Numbered from the stretch's first letter, positions 15,899-24,813 are shown. The stretch: DNA of 40,242 bases from Zoogloea sp. (GCA_009026175.1 WBTZ01000031.1:1-40242); one strand, 5' to 3'. Made by a program: numbers and translations. Notes: generated from the letters alone by a model not told the origin.

Positions 15899-17796
15899 GC
15901 GGCCCAGCACGAGCAGCCCAGTGCTCCGAAGAAGCTCTTGAGATCCGCCACCGGCATCCTGGAGGCCCAGGCCCGAGCGTGGTCGTGACCATGCAGGCCG
16001 CAGGAACTGGCGCAGCCGCAGGCCGCCAGGGCGTGGGCACGCAACGGGGCCAGCGAGTTGCGTCCCGCTCCTTCGGGCTCTCCCCAGGCGCCATAGCCTT
16101 TGAAGGTGCGTGTCGGTGACCAGTCCGGCATCGCCGGCGGCAGCGGATTGTCGTCCAGCGGGGCAAACGCGCCGGCGCCGTAGACCACCCTGCCCCCCAC
16201 CATCGTCAGGTCTGAGGTGAGGAACGAGATCTCGTCCTCGGCGACGCCGAAGTAGTCCTTGCTCGGCACGATCAGGTCGGCGAACTGGCCGGCCTCGATA
16301 CGCCCACGCCGCCCCTCCTCGTTGGAAAACCAGGCCACGTTCTCGGTCCACATGCGCAGCGCGGTGTCACGGTCCAGGCAGTTGCGGGTCGGGTAGATCT
16401 GCATCCCCCCCACTGTCTTGCCGGTGACCATCAACGACAGCGAGACCCACGGGTTGTACGAGGCCACCCGCGTGGCGTCGGTGCCCGCCGAGACCTTCAC
16501 CCCCTTGGCCAGCATCTGCGCCACCGGCGGGCTTGCTTCGGCGGCGGCGGCACCGTAGCGCTCGACAAAGTACTCACCCTGGTAGGCCATCCGGTGCTGC
16601 ACCGCAATGCCGCCCCCCAGCGCGGCGATGCGGTCGATGGACTTCTCCGAGATCGTCTCGGCGTGGTCGAAGAACCAGTTGATGCCATCCAGCGGAATAT
16701 CGCGGCCAACCTTCTCGAACACGTCGAGCGCCCGCGTGATGGTCTCATCGTAGGTGGCGTGCAGACGCCACGGCCATCTGTTCTGCGCCAGGATGCGCAC
16801 GACGGCCTCGAGCTCGCCTTCCATCTGTGGTGGCATCTCCGGACGCTCGACGCGGAAATCCTCGAAGTCGGCGGCCGAGTACACCAGCATCTCACCGGCG
16901 CCGTTGTGGCGGAAATAATCGTCGCCCTGCTGGTACTTGACCGAGGAGGTCCAGGCGAGGAAATCCTCCTTCTCCTGCCGGGGCTTCTGGGTGAACAGGT
17001 TGTAGGCGATGCGCACGGTCATCTGTCCGTCCGTGGCCAACTGCTGGATCACCGCATAGTCATCCGGGTAGCTCTGCGAGCCGCCGCCTGCATCGATCAG
17101 GCCCGTCACGCCAAGCCGGTTCAGCTCGCGCATGAAATGGCGGGTGGAGTTGAGCTGGTACTCGAACGGCAGCTTCGGCCCCTTGGCCAGCGTGGCGTAG
17201 AGGATGGTGGCATTCGGCCTTGCCAGCAACAGGCCGGTCGGATTGCCATTGCTGTCGCGGCTGATCTCCCCGCCCGGCGGCTCCGGCGTTTCCCGGGTGT
17301 AACCGACAGCACGCAGCGCGGCGGCATTGAGCAGGGCGCGGTCGTACAGGTGCAGCAGGAACACCGGCGTGTCCGGTGCGATCGCATTGATCTCCTCGAT
17401 CGTGGGCAGGCGCTTCTCGACAAACTGGTGTTCCGTGAAACCGCCGACCACGCGCACCCACTGCGGCGCCGGGGTGACAGCCACCTGGCGCCGGAGCATC
17501 TCCATCGCGTCCGCCAGCGAACGCACGCCGTCCCAGCGGAGCTCCAGGTTGTAGCTCAGGCCACCGCGCACCACGTGGGTGTGATTGTCGAACAGGCCGG
17601 GCAGCGCGCTGCGCCCCTTGAGGTCGATGATCCTGGTGTCCGGGCCGGCCAGGGCCAGGATCTCCTGGTTGTCGCCGACCGCCAGAAAACGGCCGTCCTT
17701 GACCGCCACTGCAGCGGCGAGCGGCTTGCTCCGGTCGAGGGTGGTGATGCGCGCGTTGTGAAGGATGACATCGGGAAAACCGGAATCCGCCTTCAT
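15895..17796 (-). CDS. YtcJ-like metal-dependent amidohydrolase
   Basis: A 633-residue enzyme of the amidohydrolase_3 (YtcJ) group. Metal-site motifs visible are DNHTHV (about 69-74), LHATYDE and FFDHAE in the middle, and SAGTDATR near 470. These proteins hydrolyse C-N bonds of amides or cyclic imides, but no substrate is known for this branch. The C-terminal tail is Cys/His rich (CGCASSC and GLHGHDH, then a final GCSCW), which could bind a further metal. The start at 17796 has GGAGAGAG upstream. ATGA overlaps couple it with xapX before it and the MFS gene after it. Confidence 0.85.
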   Translation of the reverse strand: MKADSGFPDVILHNARITTLDRSKPLAAAVAVKDGRFLAVGDNQEILALAGPDTRIIDLKGRSALPGLFDNHTHVVRGGLSYNLELRWDGVRSLADAMEMLRRQVAVTPAPQWVRVVGGFTEHQFVEKRLPTIEEINAIAPDTPVFLLHLYDRALLNAAALRAVGYTRETPEPPGGEISRDSNGNPTGLLLARPNATILYATLAKGPKLPFEYQLNSTRHFMRELNRLGVTGLIDAGGGSQSYPDDYAVIQQLATDGQMTVRIAYNLFTQKPRQEKEDFLAWTSSVKYQQGDDYFRHNGAGEMLVYSAADFEDFRVERPEMPPQMEGELEAVVRILAQNRWPWRLHATYDETITRALDVFEKVGRDIPLDGINWFFDHAETISEKSIDRIAALGGGIAVQHRMAYQGEYFVERYGAAAAEASPPVAQMLAKGVKVSAGTDATRVASYNPWVSLSLMVTGKTVGGMQIYPTRNCLDRDTALRMWTENVAWFSNEEGRRGRIEAGQFADLIVPSKDYFGVAEDEISFLTSDLTMVGGRVVYGAGAFAPLDDNPLPPAMPDWSPTRTFKGYGAWGEPEGAGRNSLAPLRAHALAACGCASSCGLHGHDHARAWASRMPVADLKSFFGALGCSCWAA

Positions 17797-18071
17797 GAGG
17801 CTCTCTCCTCGCTGGATGCCGCCTGCCGCACGACCGGGTGGCCTGGCAGTTGGCCGCAGACGTGCTCGATGGCGTGCGTCTCGGTGCACGCGGAGCTGAA
17901 TCCGGAACCACCCAGGAGTTGCTTGCCGACCGGGATGATCTGCTCACCGACAAGCATGCCGAGCAGGCCGACCAGGGCCACCACCGGCGGCGCCGGTGAA
18001 CGCACGCCAAGCAGGTGATAGACGATGCCGACCAGCAGGCCTGCCCCCAAGGAAAGGATGTAGAGCTTCAT
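17793..18071 (-). CDS. XapX-domain (DUF1427) small membrane protein
   Basis: A 92-residue protein with two N-terminal membrane segments (about 3-18 and 28-45) and the XapX signature HLLGVRSPAPPVVALVGLLG. The C-terminal half (about 55-92) is polar with two Cys. XapX-domain proteins are uncharacterised but often sit beside hydrolase genes of this kind. The stop overlaps the start of the amidohydrolase gene (ATGA). It follows the isochorismatase-like gene after a terminator-like hairpin. Confidence 0.85.
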   Translation of the reverse strand: MKLYILSLGAGLLVGIVYHLLGVRSPAPPVVALVGLLGMLVGEQIIPVGKQLLGGSGFSSACTETHAIEHVCGQLPGHPVVRQAASSEERAS

Positions 18072-18128
18072 GGATGACCTCGATCAGGGTGATGCACAGG
18101 CCGGCGGGCAGCAGCGTCACGCGCGACA

Positions 18129-18153
18129 AGAAAGCCCGCCGGGTGTGGCGGGC
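18129..18153 (-). terminator. Terminator-like hairpin after the isochorismatase-like gene
   Basis: GCCCGCC (18134-18140) and GGCGGGC (18147-18153) form a 7-bp stem with a 6-nt loop. On the minus strand TTTCTTG follows. It lies 11 bp past the stop codon at 18164 and could terminate or attenuate transcription before xapX. Confidence 0.6.
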
Positions 18154-18163
18154 CGGGAAGGGC

Positions 18164-18850
18164 TCACCTGGGGGCCGGATTGGGGCCGATGCGCCTGCCG
18201 TGCTGCACCCGCTCCTCCGTCTTGTGAACCATGGTGTAAGCGTAGTCCACGCCCATGCCGTAGGCACCGGAGTGCTCCCTGACCAGCGCCATCACCTCAT
18301 CGTATGTCTCCTTGCGCGCCCAGTCGCGCTGCCACTCCAGCACCACCTGCTGCCAGGTGACCGGGACCACGCCAGCCTGGATCATGCGCTGCATGGCGTA
18401 GTCGTGCGCTTCCCTGGACGTGCCGCCGGAGGCGTCGGCCACCATGTAGATCTCGTATCCGCCTTCGGCCATCGCACACAGCGCGAAGCTGTTGTTGCAC
18501 ACCTCCGTCCACAGCCCGGAGACGATGACCTTGTTGCGGCCATTGGCAGCCAGCGCGTCGCGCACGTTCTGGTCATCCCACGAATTCATCGATGTACGCT
18601 CGAGGATATCGTTGTCGGGAAACACGGACAGCAGCTCGGGATAGGTGTGGCCGGAGAAGCCCTCGGTTTCGACCGTGGTGATCGTGGTCGGGATCTTGAA
18701 TGCCCTGGCGCCTTTCGCCAGTCCAACGACATTGTTCTTCAATACCTGCCGGTCGATCGATTGCACGCCAAAAGCCATCTGGGGCTGATGGTCAATGAAG
18801 ATGAGTTGGGAATTCTGCGGGGTCAGGATGTCGAGTTTCGGATTGTTCAC
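18164..18850 (-). CDS. Isochorismatase-like cysteine hydrolase (YcaC type)
   Basis: A 228-residue protein of the isochorismatase-like superfamily. Candidate catalytic residues are the Asp in LIFIDHQPQMAFGV (about residue 19) and the Cys in GLWTEVCNNSFAL (about 120); motif order is like E. coli YcaC (208 residues). A GTG start at 18850 is favoured because GAAGGAA precedes it; the upstream ATG at 18907 would add 19 poorly conserved residues. YcaC-group substrates are unknown. It is divergent from the LysR gene and is probably its target. Confidence 0.85.
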   Translation of the reverse strand: MNNPKLDILTPQNSQLIFIDHQPQMAFGVQSIDRQVLKNNVVGLAKGARAFKIPTTITTVETEGFSGHTYPELLSVFPDNDILERTSMNSWDDQNVRDALAANGRNKVIVSGLWTEVCNNSFALCAMAEGGYEIYMVADASGGTSREAHDYAMQRMIQAGVVPVTWQQVVLEWQRDWARKETYDEVMALVREHSGAYGMGVDYAYTMVHKTEERVQHGRRIGPNPAPR

Positions 18851-19075
18851 GGCGGATTCCTTCAGGAGTATGGAGGGCAAGGCTTCTGCGGCCGGCGGTG
18901 TCTTCATTCGGACGATCACTCGCATGAAAAAGCCGGTGTATCCTTCCGCCCATCAACAACGCCGAGGCCAAGATCCAACTCACCGAGTTGAATAAGACCT
19001 GCTGCCTGAATATATAGACGCAGGATTGGCGAGTACAACGGATTTACTTGAACAGCCTATTCAGATAATTCGATC
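18851..19075. promoter_or_regulatory. Divergent intergenic region between hydrolase gene and lysR
   Basis: This 225-bp gap is more AT-rich than its surroundings near lysR. An inverted pair CTGAATA (19006-19012) and TATTCAG (19058-19064) is visible and may belong to a LysR-type operator. No clear -35/-10 pair could be assigned. Confidence 0.35.
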
Positions 19076-19987
19076 ATGAAGATCACCCTGGAAGCGCTGC
19101 AGGTCATTGAAGCCATCGCCCGCTGCGGAACCTTCGGCCTGGCCGGGGAAGAGTTGCACAAGGCGCCGTCGTCACTGAGCTATGTGGTGCAGAAACTCGA
19201 GAGCGACCTGGGCGTCACCGTGTTCGACCGCAGCGGCCTCCGGGTTCGCCTGACACGAACAGGCGCCTTGCTCGTCGAGGAAGGCCGGCAGTTGCTGCGC
19301 ATCGCACATGAGCTCGAGGCGCGCGCCAGGCGTGTGGAGACAGGCTGGGAGACGGAGCTGAAGATCGCGGTCGATGCCATCCTGCCATTCGATATCCTCA
19401 CACCGATGATCACGGCTTTCCATGCCGAGAATCCCTACACCCGCCTGCTGTTCTCACAGGAGATGCTGGGAGGCACCTGGCAGGCGCTGGTGTCGAACCA
19501 TGTCGACCTGGTGATCGGTGCGGTGGGCGATGCGCCGGTGGTCCAGGGTCTGTTCTCGGTACCTGTCGGCGACCTGGAGTCCGTCTTCGTGGTGGCGCCG
19601 GGGCATCCCCTGGCAGAGATGGCGGAGCCCATCGAGTGCGCGACCTTGTGGCAGCATCAGTTCGCCGAAATCGGGGCAAGGCACGAGTTGGCCGCCATGT
19701 CGGCGGCCCTGGTAGAAGGGCAGAAGCAGATCAATGTACCGACCCTGCAGGCCAAGGAGGCCGTGCTGCTGGCCGGCATCGCCTGCGGCTATCTCCCGCG
19801 CTGCATGGCAGTGCGCCACATCGCCGGCGGCCAGCTGGTGCAGAAGCGCTTGTGCGAGGAGCGACCCGCCCGCACGCTGCATCTTGCCTGGAGCGGCAAG
19901 GAGCCGGGCCCGGCCCTGAGCTGGTGGCTGGACCGCAAGGAAACACTGATCGCCTCGGTTCGCGAATCCCTGGCATTGGGGAGTTGA
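19076..19987 (+). CDS. LysR-family transcriptional regulator
   Basis: A 303-residue LysR regulator with an N-terminal winged helix-turn-helix (about 5-64; CGTFGLAGEELHKAPSSLSY then VQKLESDLGVTVFDRSG). The effector-binding domain spans about 92-290. There is no clear Shine-Dalgarno before the ATG at 19076. It is transcribed away from the isochorismatase-like gene, the usual layout for a LysR protein and its target. The ligand is unknown. A strong hairpin follows. Confidence 0.92.
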   Translation: MKITLEALQVIEAIARCGTFGLAGEELHKAPSSLSYVVQKLESDLGVTVFDRSGLRVRLTRTGALLVEEGRQLLRIAHELEARARRVETGWETELKIAVDAILPFDILTPMITAFHAENPYTRLLFSQEMLGGTWQALVSNHVDLVIGAVGDAPVVQGLFSVPVGDLESVFVVAPGHPLAEMAEPIECATLWQHQFAEIGARHELAAMSAALVEGQKQINVPTLQAKEAVLLAGIACGYLPRCMAVRHIAGGQLVQKRLCEERPARTLHLAWSGKEPGPALSWWLDRKETLIASVRESLALGS

Positions 19988-19992
19988 CGCCA

Positions 19993-20035
19993 GGCCATCG
20001 TTCCTGGCCCGACAAGCGGGCCAGGAACGATGGCC
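19993..20035. terminator. Long perfect hairpin between convergent lysR and dmpP
   Basis: A 19-bp perfect inverted repeat, arms at 19993-20011 and 20017-20035, has a 5-nt loop ACAAG. It lies 6 bp after the lysR stop and 38 bp beyond the dmpP stop. There is no T-run on either side. It probably separates the two convergent transcripts. Confidence 0.7.
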
Positions 20036-20072
20036 ACCTCCAGGACGGGAGCCTATCCGTGCAAGGGGAGGC

Positions 20073-21134
20073 TCAGACCCGCTTGAACAACGGGCTCCTC
20101 ACCTGCTGGGCGTCGGCGGCGGAGAAGAACTTCTCGGTGTAGATGTCGCGCTCGAACAGGCGGCCCTGCATGAGCGTGGAGATGCAGGCCTCGATCATCA
20201 GCGGCGGGCCGCACAGGTAGGCCTTGCGGCCACGGAAGTCGTTGTCGAAGTGGGCCTTGGCGGCCTCATGCACATAGCCGCGGAAACCCTGCCAGTCGCT
20301 GTCGGCCGGCTCGTTGGAGAGGGCCGGCACATAGCTGAAGTGGGGGTGCCGGGCGGCCAGCTCGACGAACTCCTGGTGGTAGTACAGCTCCGCCTGGCTG
20401 CGGGCGCCGTAGACCAGGGTGATGGGCAGGGTCGAGCCCTCCTCCAGCAGGTCGAGGATCATCGAGCGCGGGCTGGACAGGCCGGAGCCGCCGGCCATGA
20501 ACAATGATGGCAGGCCCGCCGAGCGGTGCACGAGGAAGCGTCCGTAAGGCCCGGTGAGACTCAAGCGGTCACCCACCTTGAGCTCCTTGTGGATCCAGGT
20601 GGTGCCGGCTCCACCGGGCACGATGCGGATGTTCAGCTCGATCTCGTTGCCCGAGGACGGCGCGCTGGCCAGGGAGAAGGCGCGGAAACCCAGCTCGCCG
20701 GGCAGGTTGAGGTTGATGTACTGGCCGGCCTGGAAATCCAGGGTCTCACCCTCGTCCAGCTTGATCCAGATGCCCTTGATGGTGGGGGTGAGGTCTTCGA
20801 TGCGGCTGACCACGCCGTGGTAGTCGCGCACCGGGATGTCGCGGGCGTCCTCGTCGACCTCGATCTCGACCTCGATGACCAGGTCGGATTCGAGCTTGGC
20901 GCAGCAGGCCAGCACCTTACCCTCGTCCCGTTCGTAGTCCATCAGGGCGAAGTTGGAGGCGTTGCCCTGGTCCACCTCGCCGTCGGTCACGGTGACCTTG
21001 CAGGTGGCGCAATAGCCCTGCCCGCAGGCGTGGGGCAGGAAGATGCCGGCGCGCAGGGCCGCATCCAGGATGGTCTGGCCGTCCTCGACCTCGATGCTGC
21101 GGCCGAGGGGCTCGATGGTGAGCTCATGGCTCAT
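20073..21134 (-). CDS. dmpP: Phenol hydroxylase reductase component (P5)
   Basis: A 353-residue NADH reductase. The N-terminal plant-type [2Fe-2S] domain has Cys37, Cys42, Cys45 and Cys77, the FAD-binding RAFS is at 151-154, and the NAD-binding GGSGLSSP starts at 215. DmpP (353 residues) passes electrons from NADH via FAD and 2Fe-2S directly to the DmpLNO hydroxylase, without a Rieske protein. It is the last gene of the phenol hydroxylase operon. CheY-type or other extra domains are absent. Confidence 0.95.
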   Translation of the reverse strand: MSHELTIEPLGRSIEVEDGQTILDAALRAGIFLPHACGQGYCATCKVTVTDGEVDQGNASNFALMDYERDEGKVLACCAKLESDLVIEVEIEVDEDARDIPVRDYHGVVSRIEDLTPTIKGIWIKLDEGETLDFQAGQYINLNLPGELGFRAFSLASAPSSGNEIELNIRIVPGGAGTTWIHKELKVGDRLSLTGPYGRFLVHRSAGLPSLFMAGGSGLSSPRSMILDLLEEGSTLPITLVYGARSQAELYYHQEFVELAARHPHFSYVPALSNEPADSDWQGFRGYVHEAAKAHFDNDFRGRKAYLCGPPLMIEACISTLMQGRLFERDIYTEKFFSAADAQQVRSPLFKRV

Positions 21135-21197
21135 CGTGTCTCTCCTTGGGCAGGCCGCTCCGCCGGAGCGGGGCGGCCTCCTTGTTCTGTCAGCAGG

Positions 21198-21560
21198 TCA
21201 GTAGCCGGAACCGGCGATGCCGTCGAGGCCGGGCGTGATGAAGCGGATCAGGTCCTTGTGGCCGATGCCGTTGTCGGCAAGGCTCTTGTCGCGGTCCGGG
21301 ATGAAGGGCCGCGAGCCGTTGAGCCACTTGACCGCGCTCCAGTCGATCTGCGCCCAGTCCGGGTGGTAGCTGAAGCAGTCGGTCATGTGCTTGTCGATGA
21401 TCTCGGCGAAGGGCGTCTCCGGCGGCAGGGCCAGCACGAAGGGGCGCGAGAACATGCGGTGGCGCTCCCAATTGACGTACAGCAGCTGGCGGCCCTGGTA
21501 GTTCCCCACCGCATCGCTGGAGGGGAAGTCGTAGGGGGCGAGGGTTTTCAACATCGTCAT
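21198..21560 (-). CDS. dmpO: Phenol hydroxylase small (gamma) subunit (P4)
   Basis: A 120-residue protein matching DmpO (119). Recognisable segments are LAPYDFPSSDAVGNYQGRQL, RHRMFSRPFVLALP and HPDWAQIDWSAVKWLNG. It is the gamma subunit of the (alpha-beta-gamma)2 hydroxylase and has no metal centre of its own. The start at 21560 is supported by AGGAG; an in-frame ATG at 21554 is a less likely alternative. It is 11 bp after dmpN. Confidence 0.94.
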   Translation of the reverse strand: MTMLKTLAPYDFPSSDAVGNYQGRQLLYVNWERHRMFSRPFVLALPPETPFAEIIDKHMTDCFSYHPDWAQIDWSAVKWLNGSRPFIPDRDKSLADNGIGHKDLIRFITPGLDGIAGSGY

Positions 21561-21571
21561 GGTGGCGCTCC

Positions 21572-23116
21572 TCAGTTCTTGGTGGCCTGGTCGCGCCACT
21601 GGGCAAAGTTCTTCTGATCTTCCGAGCCGTTGAAGTCGCCAGCGGCCCGCTTGTCCATGCGCCAGTAGGCATGCATCCGCGCGCCGGGGCGGTAGTCGTG
21701 GGCATTGACGTCGGTGCCGTCGGGCTCGCACTTGCCCTGCAGGGCGGCGTGGGAGGAGATGAAGGTCTGCACGTACTTCTCGGGTTCGTCCTCGAAGATC
21801 TCCTTGCAGTGGTCCGAGCAGAAGTGGAATTTCTCGCCCTTGTACACCGTCTCGCGGAAGCACATCTCCATCGGGTCGCCCGGCTCATTGAACTTGATGG
21901 TGGACACGCAGACCTGGCAGTTCATGGGCTGGGTCTTGTTGTTGAAGCGGTTGCCGGCCTTCTCCTGCCTGTCGAAATGCTCCAGCACCGGGCGGTAGTA
22001 CTTGTCGAAAGTGTTGGGATACTTCTCGGACAGCCAGTCCAGCTCGTCGGGCGCCGGGATCCAGGTGTGGAAGGGGCAGGCGTCGGGCTTCATGTAGAAG
22101 CCGATCCACGACTGGTGGGTGATGTGCTCCTTCTCCTCGATGGTCTGGGCGAAGCACTTGGGCACCTTGACGCCGTAGCGGGCCAGGTCGTTGAAGAGGG
22201 CCGAGCCGTTCTGCTCGAAGTAGATCTCCCAGGCTTCCTTGAAGCTCATGATCCGCTTGGGCAGCATGTAGTCCATCATCATGCCGACCGAGGCCAGCTT
22301 GCGGGTACCGCGCCAGGTCCACTTGTCGATCCAGCGCTGCACGATGGGCAGGTTGTCCGGGTCCTGCTCGAGCATGAACTTGATGCACTCCAGGCCCAGC
22401 GTCATGTGGCGGGCCTCGTCGGACTGGGCCGAGAAACCGACGGTCATCGCCGCCATGTCGCCGTTGTAGGCGGCACCGGAGATGAAGGGCACGAACAGGA
22501 TGTTGGTCAGCACGTACTCGAAGGCGAAACCGATGGCCACCATGAACTCGAAGGGGCCGGCGGTGATGGCGTCGTCGAAGAAGGACTTGCCATCCGCCAG
22601 GTACCACATGCGCGACTGCTGATGGGCGAACTCGTCCATCCCGTTGTAGAAACGGTTGTAGTTGCTGATCGAGTGGATCTGGGTCTGGAAGTGGCGGTAC
22701 TCATCCACCGACTGCATCATGCAGGCCACGCGGGGGCCGGCGCCGACCATCTGGCGGGCCACCATGCTGAAGCCACGGGCGGCCATCAGCTCGAGGGGCG
22801 GCGTGGAGCCGAGGAAGAGCTTGAGCACGTTCATGTAACGCGCGTCGGTGACCGACAGGTGGCCGTTGTTCTGGTTGAAGGCGTCGAGGATGGCGTAGAG
22901 CTTGCGTTCCTTCTCGGCCTGGTACTTCCAGTAGGCGTCCATGGTCAGGCGGAAGGGGTCCTCCCACTGGTCCCAATCGTGGATCTTGATGCCCTCGTAG
23001 CCGACCTGGGGGAAGACCTTGTCCATCGGCTGGAAGGTGGTGTCCCAGGCCAGGTCCCGGGTCATCATGGTGTAGCGCTCCTTGAGGCCGAGCTTCTTCG
23101 AAACTTTCATGTCCAT
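21572..23116 (-). CDS. dmpN: Phenol hydroxylase large (alpha) diiron subunit (P3)
   Basis: A 514-residue catalytic subunit. Diiron ligands are Glu109 (PPLELMA), Glu139 and His142 (DEYRHF), Glu200 (FAFEYVL), and Glu234 and His237 (SDEARHM). A C-terminal zinc site typical of phenol hydroxylases is present: NCQVC and FCSDHC. It hydroxylates phenol and cresols ortho to the ring OH, giving catechols. The start follows AAGGAGAGACACC. It is the core of a complete dmpKLMNOP set in the canonical order. Confidence 0.96.
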   Translation of the reverse strand: MDMKVSKKLGLKERYTMMTRDLAWDTTFQPMDKVFPQVGYEGIKIHDWDQWEDPFRLTMDAYWKYQAEKERKLYAILDAFNQNNGHLSVTDARYMNVLKLFLGSTPPLELMAARGFSMVARQMVGAGPRVACMMQSVDEYRHFQTQIHSISNYNRFYNGMDEFAHQQSRMWYLADGKSFFDDAITAGPFEFMVAIGFAFEYVLTNILFVPFISGAAYNGDMAAMTVGFSAQSDEARHMTLGLECIKFMLEQDPDNLPIVQRWIDKWTWRGTRKLASVGMMMDYMLPKRIMSFKEAWEIYFEQNGSALFNDLARYGVKVPKCFAQTIEEKEHITHQSWIGFYMKPDACPFHTWIPAPDELDWLSEKYPNTFDKYYRPVLEHFDRQEKAGNRFNNKTQPMNCQVCVSTIKFNEPGDPMEMCFRETVYKGEKFHFCSDHCKEIFEDEPEKYVQTFISSHAALQGKCEPDGTDVNAHDYRPGARMHAYWRMDKRAAGDFNGSEDQKNFAQWRDQATKN

Positions 23117-23139
23117 GGTGTCTCTCCTTGCGTGTCGGG

Positions 23140-23412
23140 TCAGCTCTGCCAGGACAGGACGAACTCGTCGTCACTCTCGTCCAGGTGGCCGGAGATGGTG
23201 ATCAGGTGCAGCTGCAGCTCCTGCAGGTCGAAGTCGCGACCCATCTTCTCTTCCACGGTGGTGCGCCTGATGACCAGCCGGCCGGGCACATCCACCTTGA
23301 CCATGGCGGGCTGATCCACCACCACGGCGTCGGGGTTGTCGTCCACGATGGCCTCGACGATGCAGCGGGTCTCTTCGTTCTTCTGGAAGGCGATGAAGGC
23401 GTTGGATGTCAT
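23140..23412 (-). CDS. dmpM: Phenol hydroxylase effector protein (P2)
   Basis: A 90-residue protein without cofactor, colinear with DmpM (90). Typical parts are the start MTSNAFIAFQKNEETRCIVE, DNPDAVVVDQPAMVKVD and the end GRDFDLQELQLHLITISGHL. It regulates the hydroxylase by binding near the diiron site. It is 11 bp after dmpL and 23 bp before dmpN. Confidence 0.95.
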   Translation of the reverse strand: MTSNAFIAFQKNEETRCIVEAIVDDNPDAVVVDQPAMVKVDVPGRLVIRRTTVEEKMGRDFDLQELQLHLITISGHLDESDDEFVLSWQS

Positions 23413-23423
23413 GGCGACGTCTT

Positions 23424-24416
23424 TCAGACGGGGATGCCGGCCTTGGCGGCGCGGGCATTGAGTTGCTGGACGACTTCGTCCAGGACGGCGGCACCCTCGG
23501 TGCCGAAGGCCAGTTCAGCCACCGGCGCGAGCACCTCGACGGAGCGCTGACGGGCCGCGGCGATCCATTCGGCGAGCAGGGCCTTGTTGGCCGGGTTGTC
23601 GGCGGCGGCAGCCTTCAGCACCGCATCCACCCACTTCACGTTTTCGGCGAACCACTCGCGCTGGAAGCGGGTGAGCATGGTCAGCACCGGGCCGTGGGCG
23701 GCGTTGAGGCGGTCGTTGAGCTTGTCGTAGATCAGCGGATACAGCAGCCCCTCGAGGGCGAAGTTCTGCGCCACGAAGAGCTCGAACCAGTCGTCCATGA
23801 CCATCTGGTCTTCGATGTAATGGCGCAGCCCCTGCCACACCGGCGCCTTCAGCCAGGCCTGCTTGGCCTCGGCGAGGGCATCGATCTCGTCCAGGGAGAT
23901 GCCCAGGCGGGTGATGAACTGGGCAATCCCGAGCTGATCCATGCAGGCGTAGGCGGTGGCCTGGGAGATGGCGATGCCGTAGCTGTAGGCGGCGATGTAG
24001 GAGTTGTTGATGTTGGAGCCCCAGGCCACGTGACGCAGGGGCAGCAGCACCTCGTTGACCACCTTCTTGCCCTCACCCGGGTAGCCGGTGGCGAGGCCCA
24101 GTTCGTCGGCCATGTCGAAGTCGGCGCTGGCGGTCTCCTGCATGCGGCCGCGGGCCAGGGTCCAGGCGCCGTAGAAGAACTGGCGGGGATCCTTCAGCGC
24201 GTACCAGTCCTTCATGGTGATGCGCGAGCGCTGCGGATCGAAGATGTCGTGGGACGGGTCCCACGTGGGCCGGTAGTGGTAGTTCTCCACCGGCTGCAGG
24301 TCCATCGTGGCCTCCATGTAGCGGGACGCCGGCTTGTCCGCCCCCATGCGGCGGGCCAGGTGGCCGAAAGTCTGGCGCAGGGGCTGGATGGTGATGGTGC
24401 GAAGGTCCATGCTCAT
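23424..24416 (-). CDS. dmpL: Phenol hydroxylase beta subunit (P1)
   Basis: A 330-residue beta subunit (DmpL is 331), starting MSMDLRTITIQPLRQTFGHL. It has the helical diiron-hydroxylase fold without iron ligands; typical segments are RPTWDPSHDIFDPQRS and DPRQFFYGAWTLARGRMQE. The start at 24416 is chosen because AAGGAG lies upstream; an in-frame ATG at 24410 is possible. Confidence 0.95.
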   Translation of the reverse strand: MSMDLRTITIQPLRQTFGHLARRMGADKPASRYMEATMDLQPVENYHYRPTWDPSHDIFDPQRSRITMKDWYALKDPRQFFYGAWTLARGRMQETASADFDMADELGLATGYPGEGKKVVNEVLLPLRHVAWGSNINNSYIAAYSYGIAISQATAYACMDQLGIAQFITRLGISLDEIDALAEAKQAWLKAPVWQGLRHYIEDQMVMDDWFELFVAQNFALEGLLYPLIYDKLNDRLNAAHGPVLTMLTRFQREWFAENVKWVDAVLKAAAADNPANKALLAEWIAAARQRSVEVLAPVAELAFGTEGAAVLDEVVQQLNARAAKAGIPV

Positions 24417-24462
24417 TGTGTGCTCCTTCTCCTCTGATTCTAGGTGTGGGTGCCCTGCCCGC

Positions 24463-24714
24463 TCAGCGAAAACGCTGATGGGTGGCATCGTGGAGATTCC
24501 AGGCGAAATCCCCCTGCGGACGGGAGGCATCCGGGGTCTCCAGGAAGATCACGTGGTGCTCGGTGCAGAAGGACTGGAAGGCGGCTTCGGGCATGATCAG
24601 CTCGACGGCCACTTCCGGCTCGCCCACCGAGAACTCGAACTCGACCATGCCGTTGTCGCGCCGGCCGGTGACGCGCACGAACTTGCGGGACACGTCGAAA
24701 CGGTTTTCTGCCAT
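24463..24714 (-). CDS. dmpK: Phenol hydroxylase assembly protein (P0)
   Basis: An 83-residue protein of the DmpK/PhK family, starting MAENRFDVSRKFVRVTG, with MVEFEFSVGEPEVAVELI. In Pseudomonas CF600 DmpK helps insert iron into the apo-hydroxylase and is not part of the active complex. It is the first gene of the operon and has a very strong Shine-Dalgarno (AGGAGGAG). The operator-like palindrome at 24814-24836 lies 100 bp upstream. Confidence 0.92.
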   Translation of the reverse strand: MAENRFDVSRKFVRVTGRRDNGMVEFEFSVGEPEVAVELIMPEAAFQSFCTEHHVIFLETPDASRPQGDFAWNLHDATHQRFR

Positions 24715-24813
24715 GGCTCCTCCTGGTCTTTGCGCCGCCGGCAGCGAGGCGCGGCGGTCGGACGCATCAGGGCCCGGATGGCCCCCACCGGCGTGTTCGG
24801 TGAGACGTCATTG

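Noticed and set aside
21671-23314. A long open frame (547 codons) on the plus strand opposite dmpN
   Set aside because: dmpN is unmistakable on the minus strand with all diiron and zinc ligands; the antisense frame is a codon-bias shadow.
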